A stretch of DNA of 64,000 bases from Ascarosepion bandense (GCA_037127315.1 JBBBDQ010000310.1:335501-399500), one strand, 5' to 3'. Positions 21,065 through 33,298 are shown, counted from the stretch's first letter. Translations and numbers: made by a program. The notes: generated by a model from the sequence alone, not told the origin.

Positions 21065-22096
21065 GAAGGCAGTAAATACAAATAAGATTTACATTTAATA
21101 GATTCTGTAGAAAAGCAAAACAGAAGCCAAGAACCAACTATTGCGGCAAAAATATGAAAATGAAAGCCAAAGATAAAGCTCTTGAACAGATGAAACAGCG
21201 CTGGCAAGACAAACCTCTGCATGGCCAATATCCAGAACGTACCAATAAATCCAATGTTGATAAAGTTAATACTCATCGATGGTTACGTGCATCTGGATTA
21301 AAGTCTGAAACTGAAGGCTTTATTCTTGTAGCGCAAGAACAAAGTATTTTCATTAGAAACTTTCAGGCAAATATTATACATAATAATGTGGATCCAAAAT
21401 TCAGGTTCTCTGATAAACAAGAAACAATAGACCGTCTAATCTCAGGTTGTTCTGTACTTGCCCCAAGTGAATATAAAAATCGTCACGATGGAGTAGGGCA
21501 ATATTTACAGTGGACGATGTGCAAACACTATGGAAAATCTGTAAGCAAACACTGGTATGAATATCACCCAGCACCGGTTACAGAAATAGATGTCACCATT
21601 CTATGGGATTACACCATCTACACAGACAGAAAAATTGAAGCAAATAGGCCGGACATTATTGTTAAAAACCAGAAAGAAAAAACTTGCCTATTAATTGATA
21701 TGGCTTGTCCAGCGGATTGTAACATAGCAACCAAAGAATTCGAAAAACTGTCAAAATATAATGACCTGGAAATTGAAATAGAAAAAATGTGGAAATTGAA
21801 AAGTGAATCGTGCCAGTGATAGTAGGTGCACTTGAAATGACAAAAAATGGAACAAAACAACACATTGAAAGAATCCCTGGAAACCCCAGCTTAAGAGATA
21901 TACAAAAAATTGTCTTGTTAAGTACAGCCCACACACTAAAGAGAACTTTGTCTATGTAACGCTAGGGATGATAGGGGAGATAGAAAAAACATGAAATGGA
22001 GCCATAACGACACATCACGACCTGCCTTAGGTCTTCCCGCAGAATTGGTAGGTAGTGCGACCATAGCAGAAATCTAAATATGATGAAAAATGACAA

Positions 22097-22131
<35 letters not shown>
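21062..22131 (+). mobile_element. Non-LTR retrotransposon, 5'-truncated copy with (ATT)n tail
   Basis: The C-terminal coding part of a LINE protein is followed by about 140 bp of 3' UTR and a terminal (ATT)n run at 22099-22131. Tandem short-repeat tails of this kind are usual for several non-LTR clades. The left edge abuts (TAA)n. Heavy 5' truncation is the normal state of LINE copies. Confidence 0.75.
21154..21959 (+). pseudogene. LINE ORF2, region after the reverse transcriptase
   Basis: A 221-codon open frame (21154-21819) reads RWQDKPLHGQYPERTN, then THRWLRASGLKSETEGFILV, HNNVDPKFRFSDKQETIDRL, APSEYKNRHDGVGQYLQW, RPDIIVKNQKEKTCLLIDMA and EKLSKYNDLEIE. I recognise this as the C-terminal region of a LINE-encoded protein common in aquatic invertebrates; the clade is not certain. 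The Cys-x2-Cys...His...Cys cluster expected around FRFSDKQETIDRLISGC is reduced to its last Cys. A frameshift near 21805 moves the end (IVLLSTAHTLKRTL) to a stop at 21957-21959. The RT domain itself is absent. The ATG at 21154 is simply the first in the open stretch. Confidence 0.75.
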
Positions 22132-22132
<1 letters not shown>

Positions 22133-22139
22133 CCAGTTG

Positions 22140-23575
22140 TTTCGGTTTTGCTCATCAAACTCTTACTCTTAATCCCCTTTCCCTTCACCTCTGGATTATC
22201 ATCTTTTGATTTCGTTGACATAATCCCTTTCGTCTACTTTTCATATTTGTTTAGCTTTCTCACCAGATACAATTCACAAGTGACATCCTTTTTGTTTTCT
22301 CTTCATCATCCTCAGTCATATCATGCTTCATTTCACTGCCTCACCCTTCCATTATACTTCATTGACATATTTTATGGCTTCTCATTCTTATACTTGTTTA
22401 ATTAATTTCCAAATGAAAGTCGACGCCACATAAATCACTGCTAATTGCTGTGCGCTACTTGTCTTCTCTTTCACTTTACTTATCCGAGGCTGCCAAGGTA
22501 AGTGTTTGAAAGTCATTAAAATGTTTCTCGAGAATTTCGCAGTTGATTTTCCTATTGGCGATCGTTGAAATTCCGGAATGTATTGTTTCACGTTAGAAAC
22601 AGTAGTCGAAGCGACTAATATATTTTAATAATACATAAAATTCTATTAATTTCGGTTTAAAATAGGAGTATATTCATTTAACAACTGCATTGCTTGATTA
22701 GAAAGTTCTATATAAAATTTGTAGATGAAAAATTATATATCAGAATTGAATATAAGGTTCATTATACGTGATTTATATAAACTTCACAAAAACATTTCTT
22801 GTGAAATAGGGAATAATACAATTATTACATACACTGCAGGTATGTCACTATGTTCCAACCATTTGTAGATCCGTAACCAGTTAAATAATTTTAAGAATTG
22901 TATTAGTAAACCTGCAGTAATTTCATGACGCTCACAAAAGATTAATAGCAGATTAATACTTACATTTTTATTAAGAGTGGAACTATTACATAAACCGATA
23001 AAACACACATACTCTCCAATAGACATATTCTTCAATAAACATACTCTTATATAGACATACTATCCAATAGACACTACAGTCAACTAAATTCGAAAATGAA
23101 AATCAGAAAGGATAATACAATTTATTTCATTGAATGTAGAAATAGGATTGATAAAAAACAATCTTGAAATAAATAATTCTCTCGGAATATTGTTGTCATT
23201 TAGGAAAATTGCCTTCATAGAGCATATTTCTTTTCATTAAATTTTACTTGCATAAACTTTCATTTGTTTTTATTTTTCCATTCACTAAGACAACACCTTA
23301 TGTTTTAGCCATAGTAGGAAAAATAATGTAAACTGCTGTATTACTGTCCTTTTTTGCACATGAATTTTTATCGGAAATTTTCACTCTATAATATTTGACC
23401 TATGTGATTTGGATTCGCTACAAAGTTAAGTACAATTAGATTGCAATTAGGTTGAATAATACGCTTTTCTCGTGTAAAGACTACAAATTATTCAGATAAC
23501 AACAGTATTAAATTCAGAAAGACTACTGGAGAGAGTGCTGGAAAGTTCAGCTCTCTATGTTAATCCATCAGTTAC
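22140..23575. other. AT-rich stretch, nothing recognised
   Basis: No coding, repeat or RNA signal was recognised on either strand. Confidence 0.45.
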
Positions 23576-23580
23576 TATTG

Positions 23581-24193
23581 ATGGGAAAAACAAGAAAGAA
23601 AAAATAGTATCTATATATATAAAAGGCAAGGCGATTGCGTGTGTGTGTGTCTGTCTGTCTGTCTGTAAGTCCTTTATACAAATCCACAATTTTTATCCGA
23701 TTCTCACCAAAAATATTCTTTAGGCTTCCGGTCAGGTCATGGGCTACTAATTTTTTTCCGATCCCCCCACCCCAATATCGGAAATCGATATCCCGATATG
23801 AGTTCAGGTCTGATCAAGATCAGGATTTCAGCCCTTTTATCGTGGTTCTTGCTGCAGAATTTGCTCTAACTTGGCAAAATTATAGTTTTTAGCCCCAAAC
23901 ATTAGTAGATATTCTCATTTTCCCCGATATCGGAAAGCGATACCCCCGATATTCTATCGAATCTGATCAAAAAACGCTTTTCAGCCATCAGCATGGCTCA
24001 TTTTCTCCAATTTTACTAACGATGTGTAGGATAAGTTTTTATGGACTTAAGCCGAAAGAATATTTTTGGTGAGAATCGGATAAAAATTGTGGATTTGTAT
24101 AAAGGACTTACAGACAGACAGATAGACATACACACACGCAATCGTCTTGCCTTTTATATATATAGATACTATTTTTTATTTTTTGTTTTTCCC
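23581..24193. repeat. Inverted repeat with arms of about 148 bp in the Helitron
   Basis: The arm at 23581-23728 (from ATGGGAAAAACAAGAAAG to CCAAAAATATTCTTTAGGC) is the reverse complement, with few differences, of 24044-24193. Both arms include the TCTATATATATAAAAGGCAA terminus and the GTGTGTGT/CTGTCTGT tract. The right arm therefore looks like a second, inverted Helitron 5' end inside the element. Confidence 0.85.
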
Positions 24194-24611
24194 ATTAGTT
24201 TATCCTTGGATGACTTATTTGACTCTGATATTGGAAATCGATACCCCTATATCCTATAGAGTCTGATCAAAATCAAGTTTTCAGCCCTTTTATTTTAGTT
24301 TTTGCTTCGGGTTTTGCTCTAAGTAGATATAATTGTAGTTCTTAGTCTCAGCCATGATACCATTTACTTAGAGGACTTATTTAGTCTTCAAAATTCAGTT
24401 TGCGACGGAAAACTTATTTAGTATCGATACCGGAAATCAAAATTAGATATACATCCATTCATTTTTCTTTCAATCTACAGTTTTGCTTTGACTGGAAACA
24501 ACTATTGCTTTTTAGTCTTTCGTGCCAACGTCCAAAGAGTCTGAGCTCCAGGACCATGGTTTAATTTTAAAGCTTTTATTACACCCGAGCAACGCCGGGC
24601 TATACTGCTAG
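23610..24611 (+). mobile_element. Non-autonomous Helitron, about 1.0 kb
   Basis: The 5' end TCTATATATATAAAAGG follows an A (23609). The 3' end has the hairpin CCCGAGCAACGCCGGG (24584-24599) and, 9 bases later, CTAG (24608-24611) followed by T. A 5' TC, a hairpin before CTRR and an A/T insertion site are the Helitron hallmarks. There is no Rep/Helicase sequence inside. The interior holds three diverged direct repeats beginning at ATATCGGAAATCGATA-type phrases (about 23780, 23925 and 24230), each with TCTGATCAAnATCA and TTTCAGCC. The inverted repeat described separately extends 29 bp left of the 5' end, which leaves that boundary slightly open. Confidence 0.75.
23638..23668 (+). repeat. (GT)n(CTGT)n microsatellite
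   Basis: Short GT/CTGT run inside the Helitron 5' region, mirrored at 24110-24140. Confidence 0.85.
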
Positions 24612-24614
24612 TTA

Positions 24615-27600
24615 GTAATAAAAATAATAATACATCATTTTTTTCCAGATTTTTTATTTAAACTTAAGTAAATTTAGATGGCGCAATATAAAATGAAATC
24701 GCCGTAAGGTACATACGTTAAGGTATAGTCACTTATTCTATTAAATGAGTATATATTACTGATTCATCCATACTACTTGCTGCAATGATGCTCATACCTA
24801 TTTTCGATTTTATACAACAGATAAGGGTTACTTTGATATTTTCCTATAAATCTATATAGACAGGCCATGAATGCTCTGTTATACTTCAGTATGGCTAACC
24901 GAAAAATTATATACAATCAACACGAAACTGAAATATCTGTGTGCTGCGTCATGTCTGTCAAGTTTTCCTATGATGGAAACAGTATGGACACAGCCATTGG
25001 TTCAAAATGGAAATAGAACAAAGAGAAGAATAAATAAAACATATTTCTAGATTAAAATCAATTGTATATTCTAAGATTTCAAGAAATTTAGAAAGAGAAC
25101 ATACTTCTTGAGATAATTAGCCAATCAGATGAAAAAAATGAGGAAAAAATACTGTCTTTCAGATTCAGAACTGCAAGACATTCAGAAAAATAAAATGAGA
25201 TGATCATAAAACGTATAAAACAAGAAGCGGTAAATATAGACAAATTAAACGAGGATAAAAAATTGGATGAAGAAGAAATTTAGATTTGAATTAAAGATGA
25301 ATGCAATGAACAGGAAGAACCGCTGTGAGGAATAGAAAAATAAATTCAATAACGATGCATCAAAATAACTATATAGAATCCATTAAATACAAGAAAACAA
25401 GAAATGGAAAACAGAAAAATGTCAACAAATCAATACACCGAATCTAACAATAGAACAAAGTTTAATAACCTGATTTACTCTGATGCAAGAATCGTAACTT
25501 CATTGTGGCTATCAGAAATAACAATACAGATTGATAAATGAGAATAAAATCATGAAACGATATAAAATAAAAGCAATTAAATCAATATAGACATGCTTGA
25601 TACGAAATTGTTGGAAGAATAAAACATAAAAATAAATGAATACGTGTCCGTACTCGAAGAAATAAACAAGAATGTTCAAAGTGGGATACAAGCATTGAAC
25701 AGCATAATGCGGCCTAAAATTGTGGATGAAATTTAAGCATTTTCTAGAAATTGAAGATGGAGGAAGAATCGAAATAAAAACAACACATACAAAATATTCA
25801 AATAGAACATCACTATATCCAAATGAAATTGGTTGCACTGCATAACAGACTGATGAATCAAGACCAACCATTGTATTCAAGAAAGAAGACTGAATCTGAA
25901 TATTGTGAAGAAAGAAAAAGGATTGTCACAATGCAGACATGGCTCTTTCAGTAAACCATTTAGAGGAAGAAAGAAACCGAATGCTTAAAAAATACTAGAG
26001 AACTGAAATAGCTGTAAAACATGAATGGCACTAACAGCAAGATTGAAGGAATTAAATATACTGCAATACTGGAATTGGCAAGAATACGAGAAAAATCCTA
26101 GAGATTTAAAGAGATTTGATAATAATCAATCTGAGTTAAACACGAATAACGTCTAAGGCAAATATATTATTGTAAAAAGCATCAAATTATCAAAAAGATG
26201 GGAGATAAAATGAAGTTGGTGATATGGAAATAATAAACCCAAGATTACCAGGTAAACTTAAGAAGTTAGAAGTCAGGTTGATATAAATAGATATTGCGAG
26301 GTATAAATGTAGTGAAAAAAAGACAACAAATAAGTCATGTGAAAACCTTGATCGTAAAATGATTTAAAACTAGAAAATACTCAGCAATCCAGTGGGAAAG
26401 CGTCAGAATCACAAAAATAAACGCAAACGATTTAACATGTGTAGAGAGAGAATTTTCTATAACGGGAGAAAAAAGCGATGACATCACTTGAGAACATGAA
26501 ATTGAAAAATAGTTAATGAATGCCAATATATTATTGCTGGTAACATAATACACTTGTATTAATTAATACATGCTGGAACACAAATTCCCACTGAAAAAGT
26601 TGAATTCCATAAAAGTAAAAAATATTTTCAAAAAGTGCCAACTCAGGCTGGGAAATAAAAGTTTTTAAATCGCTTATTTCTAAACTGTGGAAAAATAAAT
26701 ACTGTAAAAAGTGACATAAGTTGCATAGGAAGTACCAAGTGATTTTATATAAAGAGAATAAAGCGATTTAGATATTAAGTTATACGAGAAAGACAGATCA
26801 GTACATTATTAAAAAGAACACTTTACAGATAGTTAAATGGTGAGATGACAGAATGGAATAAAAGACCAGCCACAATGCAAAAAATGGTTTTCGGAACAAC
26901 TACTTTTTGAACAGTAAGAGTAAAAAACAAAACAAAATATAAAGATAAGTAAATATCTGAACAGAAAGAAAAAAATGCTGATAATGTTTGTAAGAAGTAC
27001 ATTTCATTGAAAGAAAATTTTGTTCCATTTAAAAATGTTTTCGAGATATTTCCATTTTCTTTCCACAATATCGAACATTCTCAAGAATTGTCAAGTTATT
27101 TTTATTTGGACAAATTCTCCGTAACCTTTTTTGAAGGTGTCTTTTGTCGGATATCATTGCTATATCGAAGTCATGCATTAGTTTTCATTTCTGTTTTTGA
27201 TAATGTCAAGCTTGTTGAGTTTCATTTATTTGTTAGCGTCAGTGGACATGTCTCAAAAGATAGTGACTTAGTGATCATGTTTAGCTGATGTTTATATCAC
27301 TTTCAGTCTTTTTAATTTTGTAACTTCTGCAGATCTTCCTGTGCAGATATGCTATTACCGTGAAACGGTGAATTTAGTAGTCTTTTTCCAGTTCTAAGCA
27401 GCCTGAGACAATGATATTATTACTACTAACTTTGTCAACAAGTGTTACTTCTATCTATGAAAATTTAATGTGTGTGCAAATAATAATACATTTAATTTGT
27501 TTTTATTAGTTGCTCAACACTCATACGTTAATGATCAAATGTAACCAAATTAGTTACACTGAGAAACTAGCCGCCCATTTTAAACCTTGTGTAATTAATA

Positions 27601-27620
27601 AATATGGTTTCAAGAAGAAA
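24615..27620. other. AT-rich stretch with broken coding-like segments
   Basis: From about 25,200 to 26,150 the plus strand is A/G-rich and reads in pieces like charged protein (EYVSVLEEINKNVQSGIQAL, ALNSIMRPKIVDEI). Stops fall every few dozen codons and no family was recognised. A 122-codon minus-strand frame at 25512-25880 is the mirror of this A-rich strand and has no known motif. Nothing else was recognised. Confidence 0.4.
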
Positions 27621-27629
27621 ATTGGTTAT

Positions 27630-27667
27630 ATTCTCAGTGTGTGTGCAAGAGGGTCTAAGGGAAAGAC

Positions 27668-27704
<37 letters not shown>

Positions 27705-28000
27705 AAAAACAAGTAAAAGTGTGACGAAATGTTGAGGAACTTAGGAAAGGAGAGAGAAAAGTATTCGGAAAATAAAAACCAGGAAACTGAAGAATAGTAA
27801 AAGAAGGAAAAAAGAGGAACATAAAAATAAGTGAAAGATACTGACAAAGTTGAAAAAGAGAAAACAGAGAAAGAGATGTTAATAAGGGAAGAACGAAAAG
27901 AAACAGTCAAAAAAAAAAAAAAAGAGGGCGAAGTAGAAAGAATAGGCATGAGAAACAATAAGTGACGCTGAAGCAGGGAAAAAGAAAGAAGAATGTACAA
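27630..28000 (+). repeat. Purine-rich tract with (GA)n
   Basis: (GA)n at 27675-27710, followed by about 250 bp of GAAA/AGAG-rich sequence. The long opposite-strand frame is low-complexity Ser/Leu/Phe and is not a gene. Confidence 0.85.
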
Positions 28001-28009
28001 ATAATCAGT

Positions 28010-28435
28010 TTTGTCCTTGGAATTTGATACATATTTTACAACTCATCAGGAAATTCCAACAGTAGATATTCTTTCATTTGATGTTTGTGACACGGAGGTA
28101 GCTGGAATTTTATGCAAACATCATCTGTTGGGACTTAGTACGTCAGCAGTTTTACTGAGAGAACAAATGCACTGAGATAGAAGATTAACCACAGACCACC
28201 AAGCCGTAAACTGATTTAAGTGCTTTGACACTTAGCAGGCCGAAAAATGGAAGTGTAACGAAACAAAATTGAGTATTAACGTAGATGTTATACGAAAAAA
28301 TATGCTCTTTTATTGTTAGCTAAAATTCCCCGAAATTCTGCATTTCTGATTTCTCTTCATTTTATTAGTACTCGCAAATAAGATAAAATGCATAAATAAG
28401 TTTAAATTAATGTTTCGGACGAGCTCATGTGCGGT
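28010..28435. other. No recognised feature
   Basis: Mixed AT-rich sequence; nothing recognised. Confidence 0.4.
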
Positions 28436-28690
28436 TCGCCTCTAAATGGAAAGTGGCTCTGACTGTCGCCAATCAGAAGCATTTGCAAGGTTTTGTACCG
28501 GGACTAAACGTAATTTTTCCAGTGTCTGAAAGCGCTTATCGAGGGTGGGCCAGAAACTAATCATCTCTGGTCGGGTCGGCGCGGTGAGGGGGGTATGATG
28601 TTGAAAGGCCCGAAATCCCCTAGTGATCCTCGCAATGACATCACTGACGACACCATCTAGCGCCCCCATTACGGTGCGTATGTTGGAAAG
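28436..28690 (-). other. GC-rich islet of unknown origin
   Basis: About 250 bp with clearly higher G+C and many CpG than its AT-rich surroundings. A 75-codon minus-strand frame (28442-28669) reads MGALDGVVSDVIARITRGFR and SFWPTLDKRFQTLEKLRLVP without internal stops. I do not recognise a family. It could be a retroposed fragment of an element or host transcript; composition alone suggests recent arrival. Confidence 0.35.
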
Positions 28691-28694
28691 AAAT

Positions 28695-29488
28695 TCTTAT
28701 TAACAAAATAAAATGAGCACAAAATTAGATTTTTAGGATTATATGCATCAACATTTTTAATTATCAGATAGTAAATAAAGTTCTCCTGCAGATTAATTTC
28801 AGAATATGAAAATAGTAATCAGTTTTCATTATTCATATTGGCTGAACAATATTCTATAAAGTCAATCAATTGGCAGAAGATTACAATTAATTGGCTACTA
28901 ACCGAAAATATACAGGAATACTCAGGGAAACAAATATTTCGTCTCAGCAAGTTTTCAGTACCAATTATGTTATGACCTAAATGTAAAACTAATATATTTA
29001 TCATTGCATTCTGGTCTGCCGTTTTATTTTTTATTTAATATATATATATTCAGCTGGCCTCATTTTATCTCGTATTCGAACTGAATGTAAGTTAGACTTA
29101 GATTTAACATGACAAGCAATTTCAACTTGACTAACTTGAGTAAGCTCATCAATCAATCATTCTAAAGCAAAAGTGTAATAATTAATTGAACGCAGTCTGA
29201 AGAAACATTTTTGTTCTGGAATTTGAGGCTATAAAAATAATGAACAGAGACCACTTACTTTTGATTCATAGTTTCTAACTGTTGTGGGATCTCTCCTTTT
29301 TCTATGATAATGGACTCGACTTGAGTATACATATACTCCTGCCATAGTGAGATACGTCAGATTTGTAAGAGATCCGTAAGTTACCGAACGACACCGAAGT
29401 TACACAGAGAATTCCGCGTCAGTAGTCATAGTAGCTATGAGCGAGAATACACGGATATACAAATTATAGCACCGCTTCACTTCAAAGA

Positions 29489-29490
<2 letters not shown>
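28695..29490. other. No recognised feature
   Basis: AT-rich; a mildly GC-richer part at 29340-29470 precedes the next (TA)n run. Nothing recognised. Confidence 0.4.

Positions 29491-29491
<1 letters not shown>

Positions 29492-29537
<46 letters not shown>
29492..29537. repeat. (TA)n microsatellite
   Basis: Uninterrupted TA run. Confidence 0.95.
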
Positions 29538-29539
<2 letters not shown>

Positions 29540-30190
29540 CTTACTAATCGTATTCCTGGATTACTAAGCTGCGTTTCAGTTGTATCTTTACGTTTGATAT
29601 AACCTATTTTTCTATCTCAAATATCTGTTTTGTTATTATTTTGTGCGGTTCCTCACCCGGAATCCACACCACTAACAACAATCGACTTAAATGCTGTAAG
29701 TCTATGAAAATGAAAACTATTGATAAAATTATTAAATTTAATAACTCTTCTAATCGGTGCCTCAAAAATTAGGTCTATACATTACCCCATTTGTACTGTC
29801 TTTTTATAATTCGTATAAAATGTTATAATTTCTTTTATGAATATATTTTAAAAATATTTTCTGTTTTTCTGAGACATTGTTTCCCCTGTAAGATTAGCCT
29901 CCATTCTTGCTAAAAAAACAAAAGCACCAACCACTTTGATTAAATGTGTTTTTGGAGTAAAAGATATGATCTGGAAATGAATTAATTTAAACCTGTTTGT
30001 CAAGTATTTGGTCGCTACGTTATATTTAATTCACCAAAATTAACAAAATTTAGAAAAATGTCGAAATTAAATAAAACATATATATCAATAAATAAATATA
30101 CTGATTGATGGAACTTACCAAGCTATAACATAATGACGGTCGGTCCTAAAAGGATTTAAGTTAAAGACAATGAAAGGTCTAACAAACAGG
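29540..30190. other. No recognised feature
   Basis: AT-rich; no coding or repeat similarity was recognised. Confidence 0.4.
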
Positions 30191-30229
30191 AGTTGTTGAA
30201 GTCGCTAAATTGTCCGATGAAGAAGAAAC

Positions 30230-31100
30230 CTAATAGAAACCTAACAGTGTTATCACTAGCCAAAGATAAAACCAGAACAGTATGGTTTCGTCTAGAACAC
30301 TGAAACACGTAACACAATATTTATGCTTAGAATGTTATCAGAAAGGGCAATACAGATACAGAAGGACGCGTACCTGTGTTTTATAGACATCGTAAAGGCA
30401 TTCGAAAAAGTATACTATAAAGACTTGAGAGAAATGCTCAGCAACCTAGATATTTTCGGGAAAGACATTAGAGTAATCAAGAACATCTACTGGCGGCAAA
30501 CTGCCTGCATACAAACGGATTTCACCAGGTCTATTCTACGTATACAGCAAGACGATTTTGACAGTCCTAGAAGTCATGTCAGGATTCGTATTTGGCAGCC
30601 ATAATCTGAACAATATAAAATACGCAGATGATACATCTACAAGACCTATTGCAGAAGGTAGCTAAAGAAAGCGGAAAATAAGGACTGCTTATAAACTACA
30701 AGAAAACTGATACATGATCATCAGTAAAAAGAGGAAGCCAAAATAATGAAAGGCTGGGGATAGTAAAATCAAGCAGGTACAGAAATATAAATACCCAGAA
30801 AGTGTTCTAACAGAGGACGGAAAGTGCGAAACTGAGATTCGAAGGCGAATTGTCATGACCAAGTATGTATTCCAGAAGCTGAGTAGAGTATTAAGAGACA
30901 AGAACATTTCGATGGGAATAGAGAAGAGAATACTGGATTGATATGTGATCTCTGTTCTTTAATATGGCAGTGAATGCTGAACAATTTTCTCAAAGATGAA
31001 ACAGAGACTTGAATCAACTGAAATGTGGTTCTATAGAAGAATGCTGAGAATACCATGAGCCAAACAAGTGCGCAAAAATGAGATTTTGGAGAGGATGGCA
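30230..31100 (+). pseudogene. RTE-like reverse transcriptase, first part
   Basis: The open piece 30323-30604 reads AIQIQKDAYLCFIDIVKAFE, with the first catalytic Asp in FID, then NLDIFGKDIRVIKNIYWRQT. After a frame change the palm motif YADD is intact at 30621-30632. Further shifted pieces give GKCETEIRRRI-like, PEAE-like and CGSIEEC-like blocks and an NEEILERM-type motif near 31080, all in the order of RTE-clade endonuclease/RT proteins. Many frameshifts make it non-functional. The endonuclease domain is absent. Confidence 0.75.
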
Positions 31101-31127
31101 AAAAAATAAAAAATAAAAAAGGACACT

Positions 31128-32690
31128 AATACTTAACATCTTGCTTCCCTGCCTGCTGGAAATCCTTCTCTATGGTTCCTATATATAAAAATACTGGAGA
31201 ACCGTCTGACTCCGCTAATTATTGCCCTATCAGTCTCCTACCGATCTTTGGCAAAGTGTTCGAAGCCATCATCAACGCTGAGGTGGTACAACATCTCTCA
31301 GTCCACAGACTCTTCTCTGACAAACAGTATGGTTTCCACTTCAGCAGGTCTACTGCTGATATGCTCACGACCATCACTGAGTATATACACCAGGCCCTCG
31401 ACAAGAACGGCGAAGCCCGAAATGTTGCCCTTGACATCTCCAAAGCGTTTGACAGTGTCTAGCATGCTGGCCTTCTATGCAAGCTCAAACTAGACAACTA
31501 GACAATTGTTTGACCTAATCCAGTCATTCCTTTCAAATCGTACAATGAAGGTAGTATTGCACTGACAAGCCTCCCAATACTATCACACGAATGCGGGCGT
31601 CCCTCAAGGCTCTGTTCTAGGTCCTACGTTTTTCCTTATCTATATTAACGATCTCCCCAATAAGATCCCAAGTAAGCATATACGCTGACGACATAACAGT
31701 TTACTCTCGTCTCGATCAAAAATCTGCCGAGGCTGACAAAGCAAACCTCGCTGCCGAGCTTGAGGACCTCCAATCCGTGGTGGACTGGGGTAAAAAGTGG
31801 CTCGTAAATTTTTAATGCTTCCAAAACGAAGCTGCTATCTATTAACCATCACAGACAATTGTTCCTCCCGCCCATTAACATAGCTCCCTGAAAGTAAAAC
31901 ACTGCGTATCCTCGGATTAACTCTCACATCAGACCTCAAGTGAAATAATTATATAGAATCTATAGCTAAATCCGCTGCTAAGAACGTCGGTTCTCTGTGT
32001 AGGGCCAGGAAGTTTTTCCCATCCGAAACAATCCTGCACATATACAAATCTACCATCCGTCCGTGCATTGATATTGCTGTCATATCTGGTCGAGTACTCC
32101 TGCTACCCACCTAGGTGTTCTCGACCAGATCCAATGGAGTATCTGTAATGTGATCGATCCCGACTTGGCAGCTAGGATACAGTCGCTTTCTCTCCCACAG
32201 AGTGTGGCTTCCCTGTGTCTCTTCTACAAATACTTTCACAGCTTCTGCTCCGATGAACTTAGCTCACTCGTACCCACTATATATGAATTTCCTATGAGCC
32301 ACAAGATTACCAACTAGATCCCACCCTTTTACTGTGAAACCGATAAATTGTATACGCAAATTCTACTCCATCAGCTTCTTTTCACGCACTTCCCGCCTGT
32401 GGAATTCCCTTCCGCTTACTTGCTTTCCCGACAGCTACAATCTTCAAGAATTCAAAAGTAAAGTCAATAGTCATCTCCTGTCTCACTAACTTACATCCTC
32501 TCTCATGCTTTTTTCTCCATCCACCCCACTCTCATCAATATTCTCTTCCTTCTCATACTTTCTTCCTGAGACCCCCTGTAACCTGTCACTCTTTCACATA
32601 ACATTGATCGTATGTAACCCCCTACACAACAGTGGCAGTAAAATGCCTTACCTGGGGGCCACACGATTACTAAAAAAAATTAAGAAAAGA
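31128..32690 (+). mobile_element. Jockey/CR1-like LINE inserted in the RTE-like LINE
   Basis: The RT and C-terminal region of a non-LTR element, ending with the 3' phrase CTTACCTGGGGGCCACACG (32647 on) and a short A-rich tail. It is inserted between the two halves of the RTE-like protein. A second, more decayed copy of its 3' part lies at 34886-35690. Confidence 0.78.
31172..32490 (+). pseudogene. Jockey/CR1-like reverse transcriptase
   Basis: The frame at 31172-31462 gives VPIYKNTGEPSDSANYCPIS, then LFSDKQYGFHFSRSTADMLT and NVALDISKAFDSV with the first catalytic Asp. A TAG follows where the family continues into a Trp-His motif. After frame changes [19 protein letters not shown] and [11 protein letters not shown] (31681 on, both catalytic Asp present) are readable. 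The C-terminal region gives FPSETILHIYKSTIRPCIDI and WNSLPLTCFPDSYNLQEFKS near 32400-32460. Multiple stops and shifts inactivate it. The enzyme would copy its own RNA into DNA at nicked genomic sites. Confidence 0.82.
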
Positions 32691-32935
32691 TAGCTGAGGT
32701 TTCTGGGACATGAAATGATGAAGGAGGACTCACAAATCAAATAGAGAGAAAGAGAGACAGGGGAAAGCAACCTATAACATACTTAATGGGCTTGAGAAAA
32801 TGGATGGCAAAGCGGGGTGTGGGAGGTGTAATAGGAGAAAATATGCTTAGAGCCACTAGGGATAGGGAGATGTGGAAGGCCATGATCGCCTACGTTCTGA
32901 AAAGATACGGCACATAGAAAAAGAAGAAGAAACAG
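32689..32935 (+). pseudogene. RTE-like protein, C-terminal part
   Basis: LRFLGHEMMKEDSQIK is followed by a stop, then after shifts LMGLRKWMAKRGVGG, ENMLRATRDREMWKAMIAYV and LKRYGT with a stop. These are the last motifs of the RTE-like protein whose RT lies at 30.3-31.1 kb. Their separation from the RT by a foreign LINE is the evidence for nesting. Confidence 0.75.
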
Positions 32936-32939
32936 TTGA

Positions 32940-33235
32940 ATTGAGACACAATCTATTTTAGCTTTCATGGCGAATCAAAATTTTAATCTACTTTGAATTC
33001 GATATTGCAAAATATTTTTGGTTGTTACAAGTTTGTAACATACCCAATTTTCAAATTAATCGAATGTCCAATAACGTTTTGATATCACTTTTTTGTGATA
33101 CAAATACGATGGGTTTTTTTTTATTTATGAAACTGAAAGATACGAAATAAACCTAAATTTTTGTCTGCGTCCAATTTATTTTCTCTTTGCGCTTCTCTTC
33201 ATATAGATTTGCTTATCTATTGGCAGTCCAAGTAC
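32940..33235. other. No recognised feature
   Basis: AT-rich; nothing recognised. Confidence 0.4.
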
Positions 33236-33236
33236 A

Positions 33237-33297
<61 letters not shown>
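33237..33297 (+). repeat. (TATC)n microsatellite
   Basis: About 15 ATCT units, the same motif as at 4630-4690. Confidence 0.95.

Positions 33298-33298
<1 letters not shown>

Larger units (their letters stand above)
30195..32935 (+). mobile_element. RTE-like LINE interrupted by a second LINE
   Basis: RTE-like RT remnants run from about 30195 to 31100, break off in an A-rich stretch, and resume at about 32689 with the C-terminal region, reaching a stop near 32920. The intervening part, about 1.57 kb, belongs to a jockey/CR1-like LINE in the same orientation. The older element was therefore the target of the younger one. A-rich sequence on both sides (31090-31120 and 32672-32690) hides any target duplication. 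Confidence 0.8.

Noticed and set aside
20968..21276. 102-codon minus-strand frame with an Ile run
   Set aside because: Reads the (TAA)n repeat and the strand opposite the LINE fragment.
25512..25880. 122-codon minus-strand frame
   Set aside because: Opposite strand of an A-rich, Lys/Glu/Asn-coding-like stretch; hydrophobic by composition, with no recognisable family.
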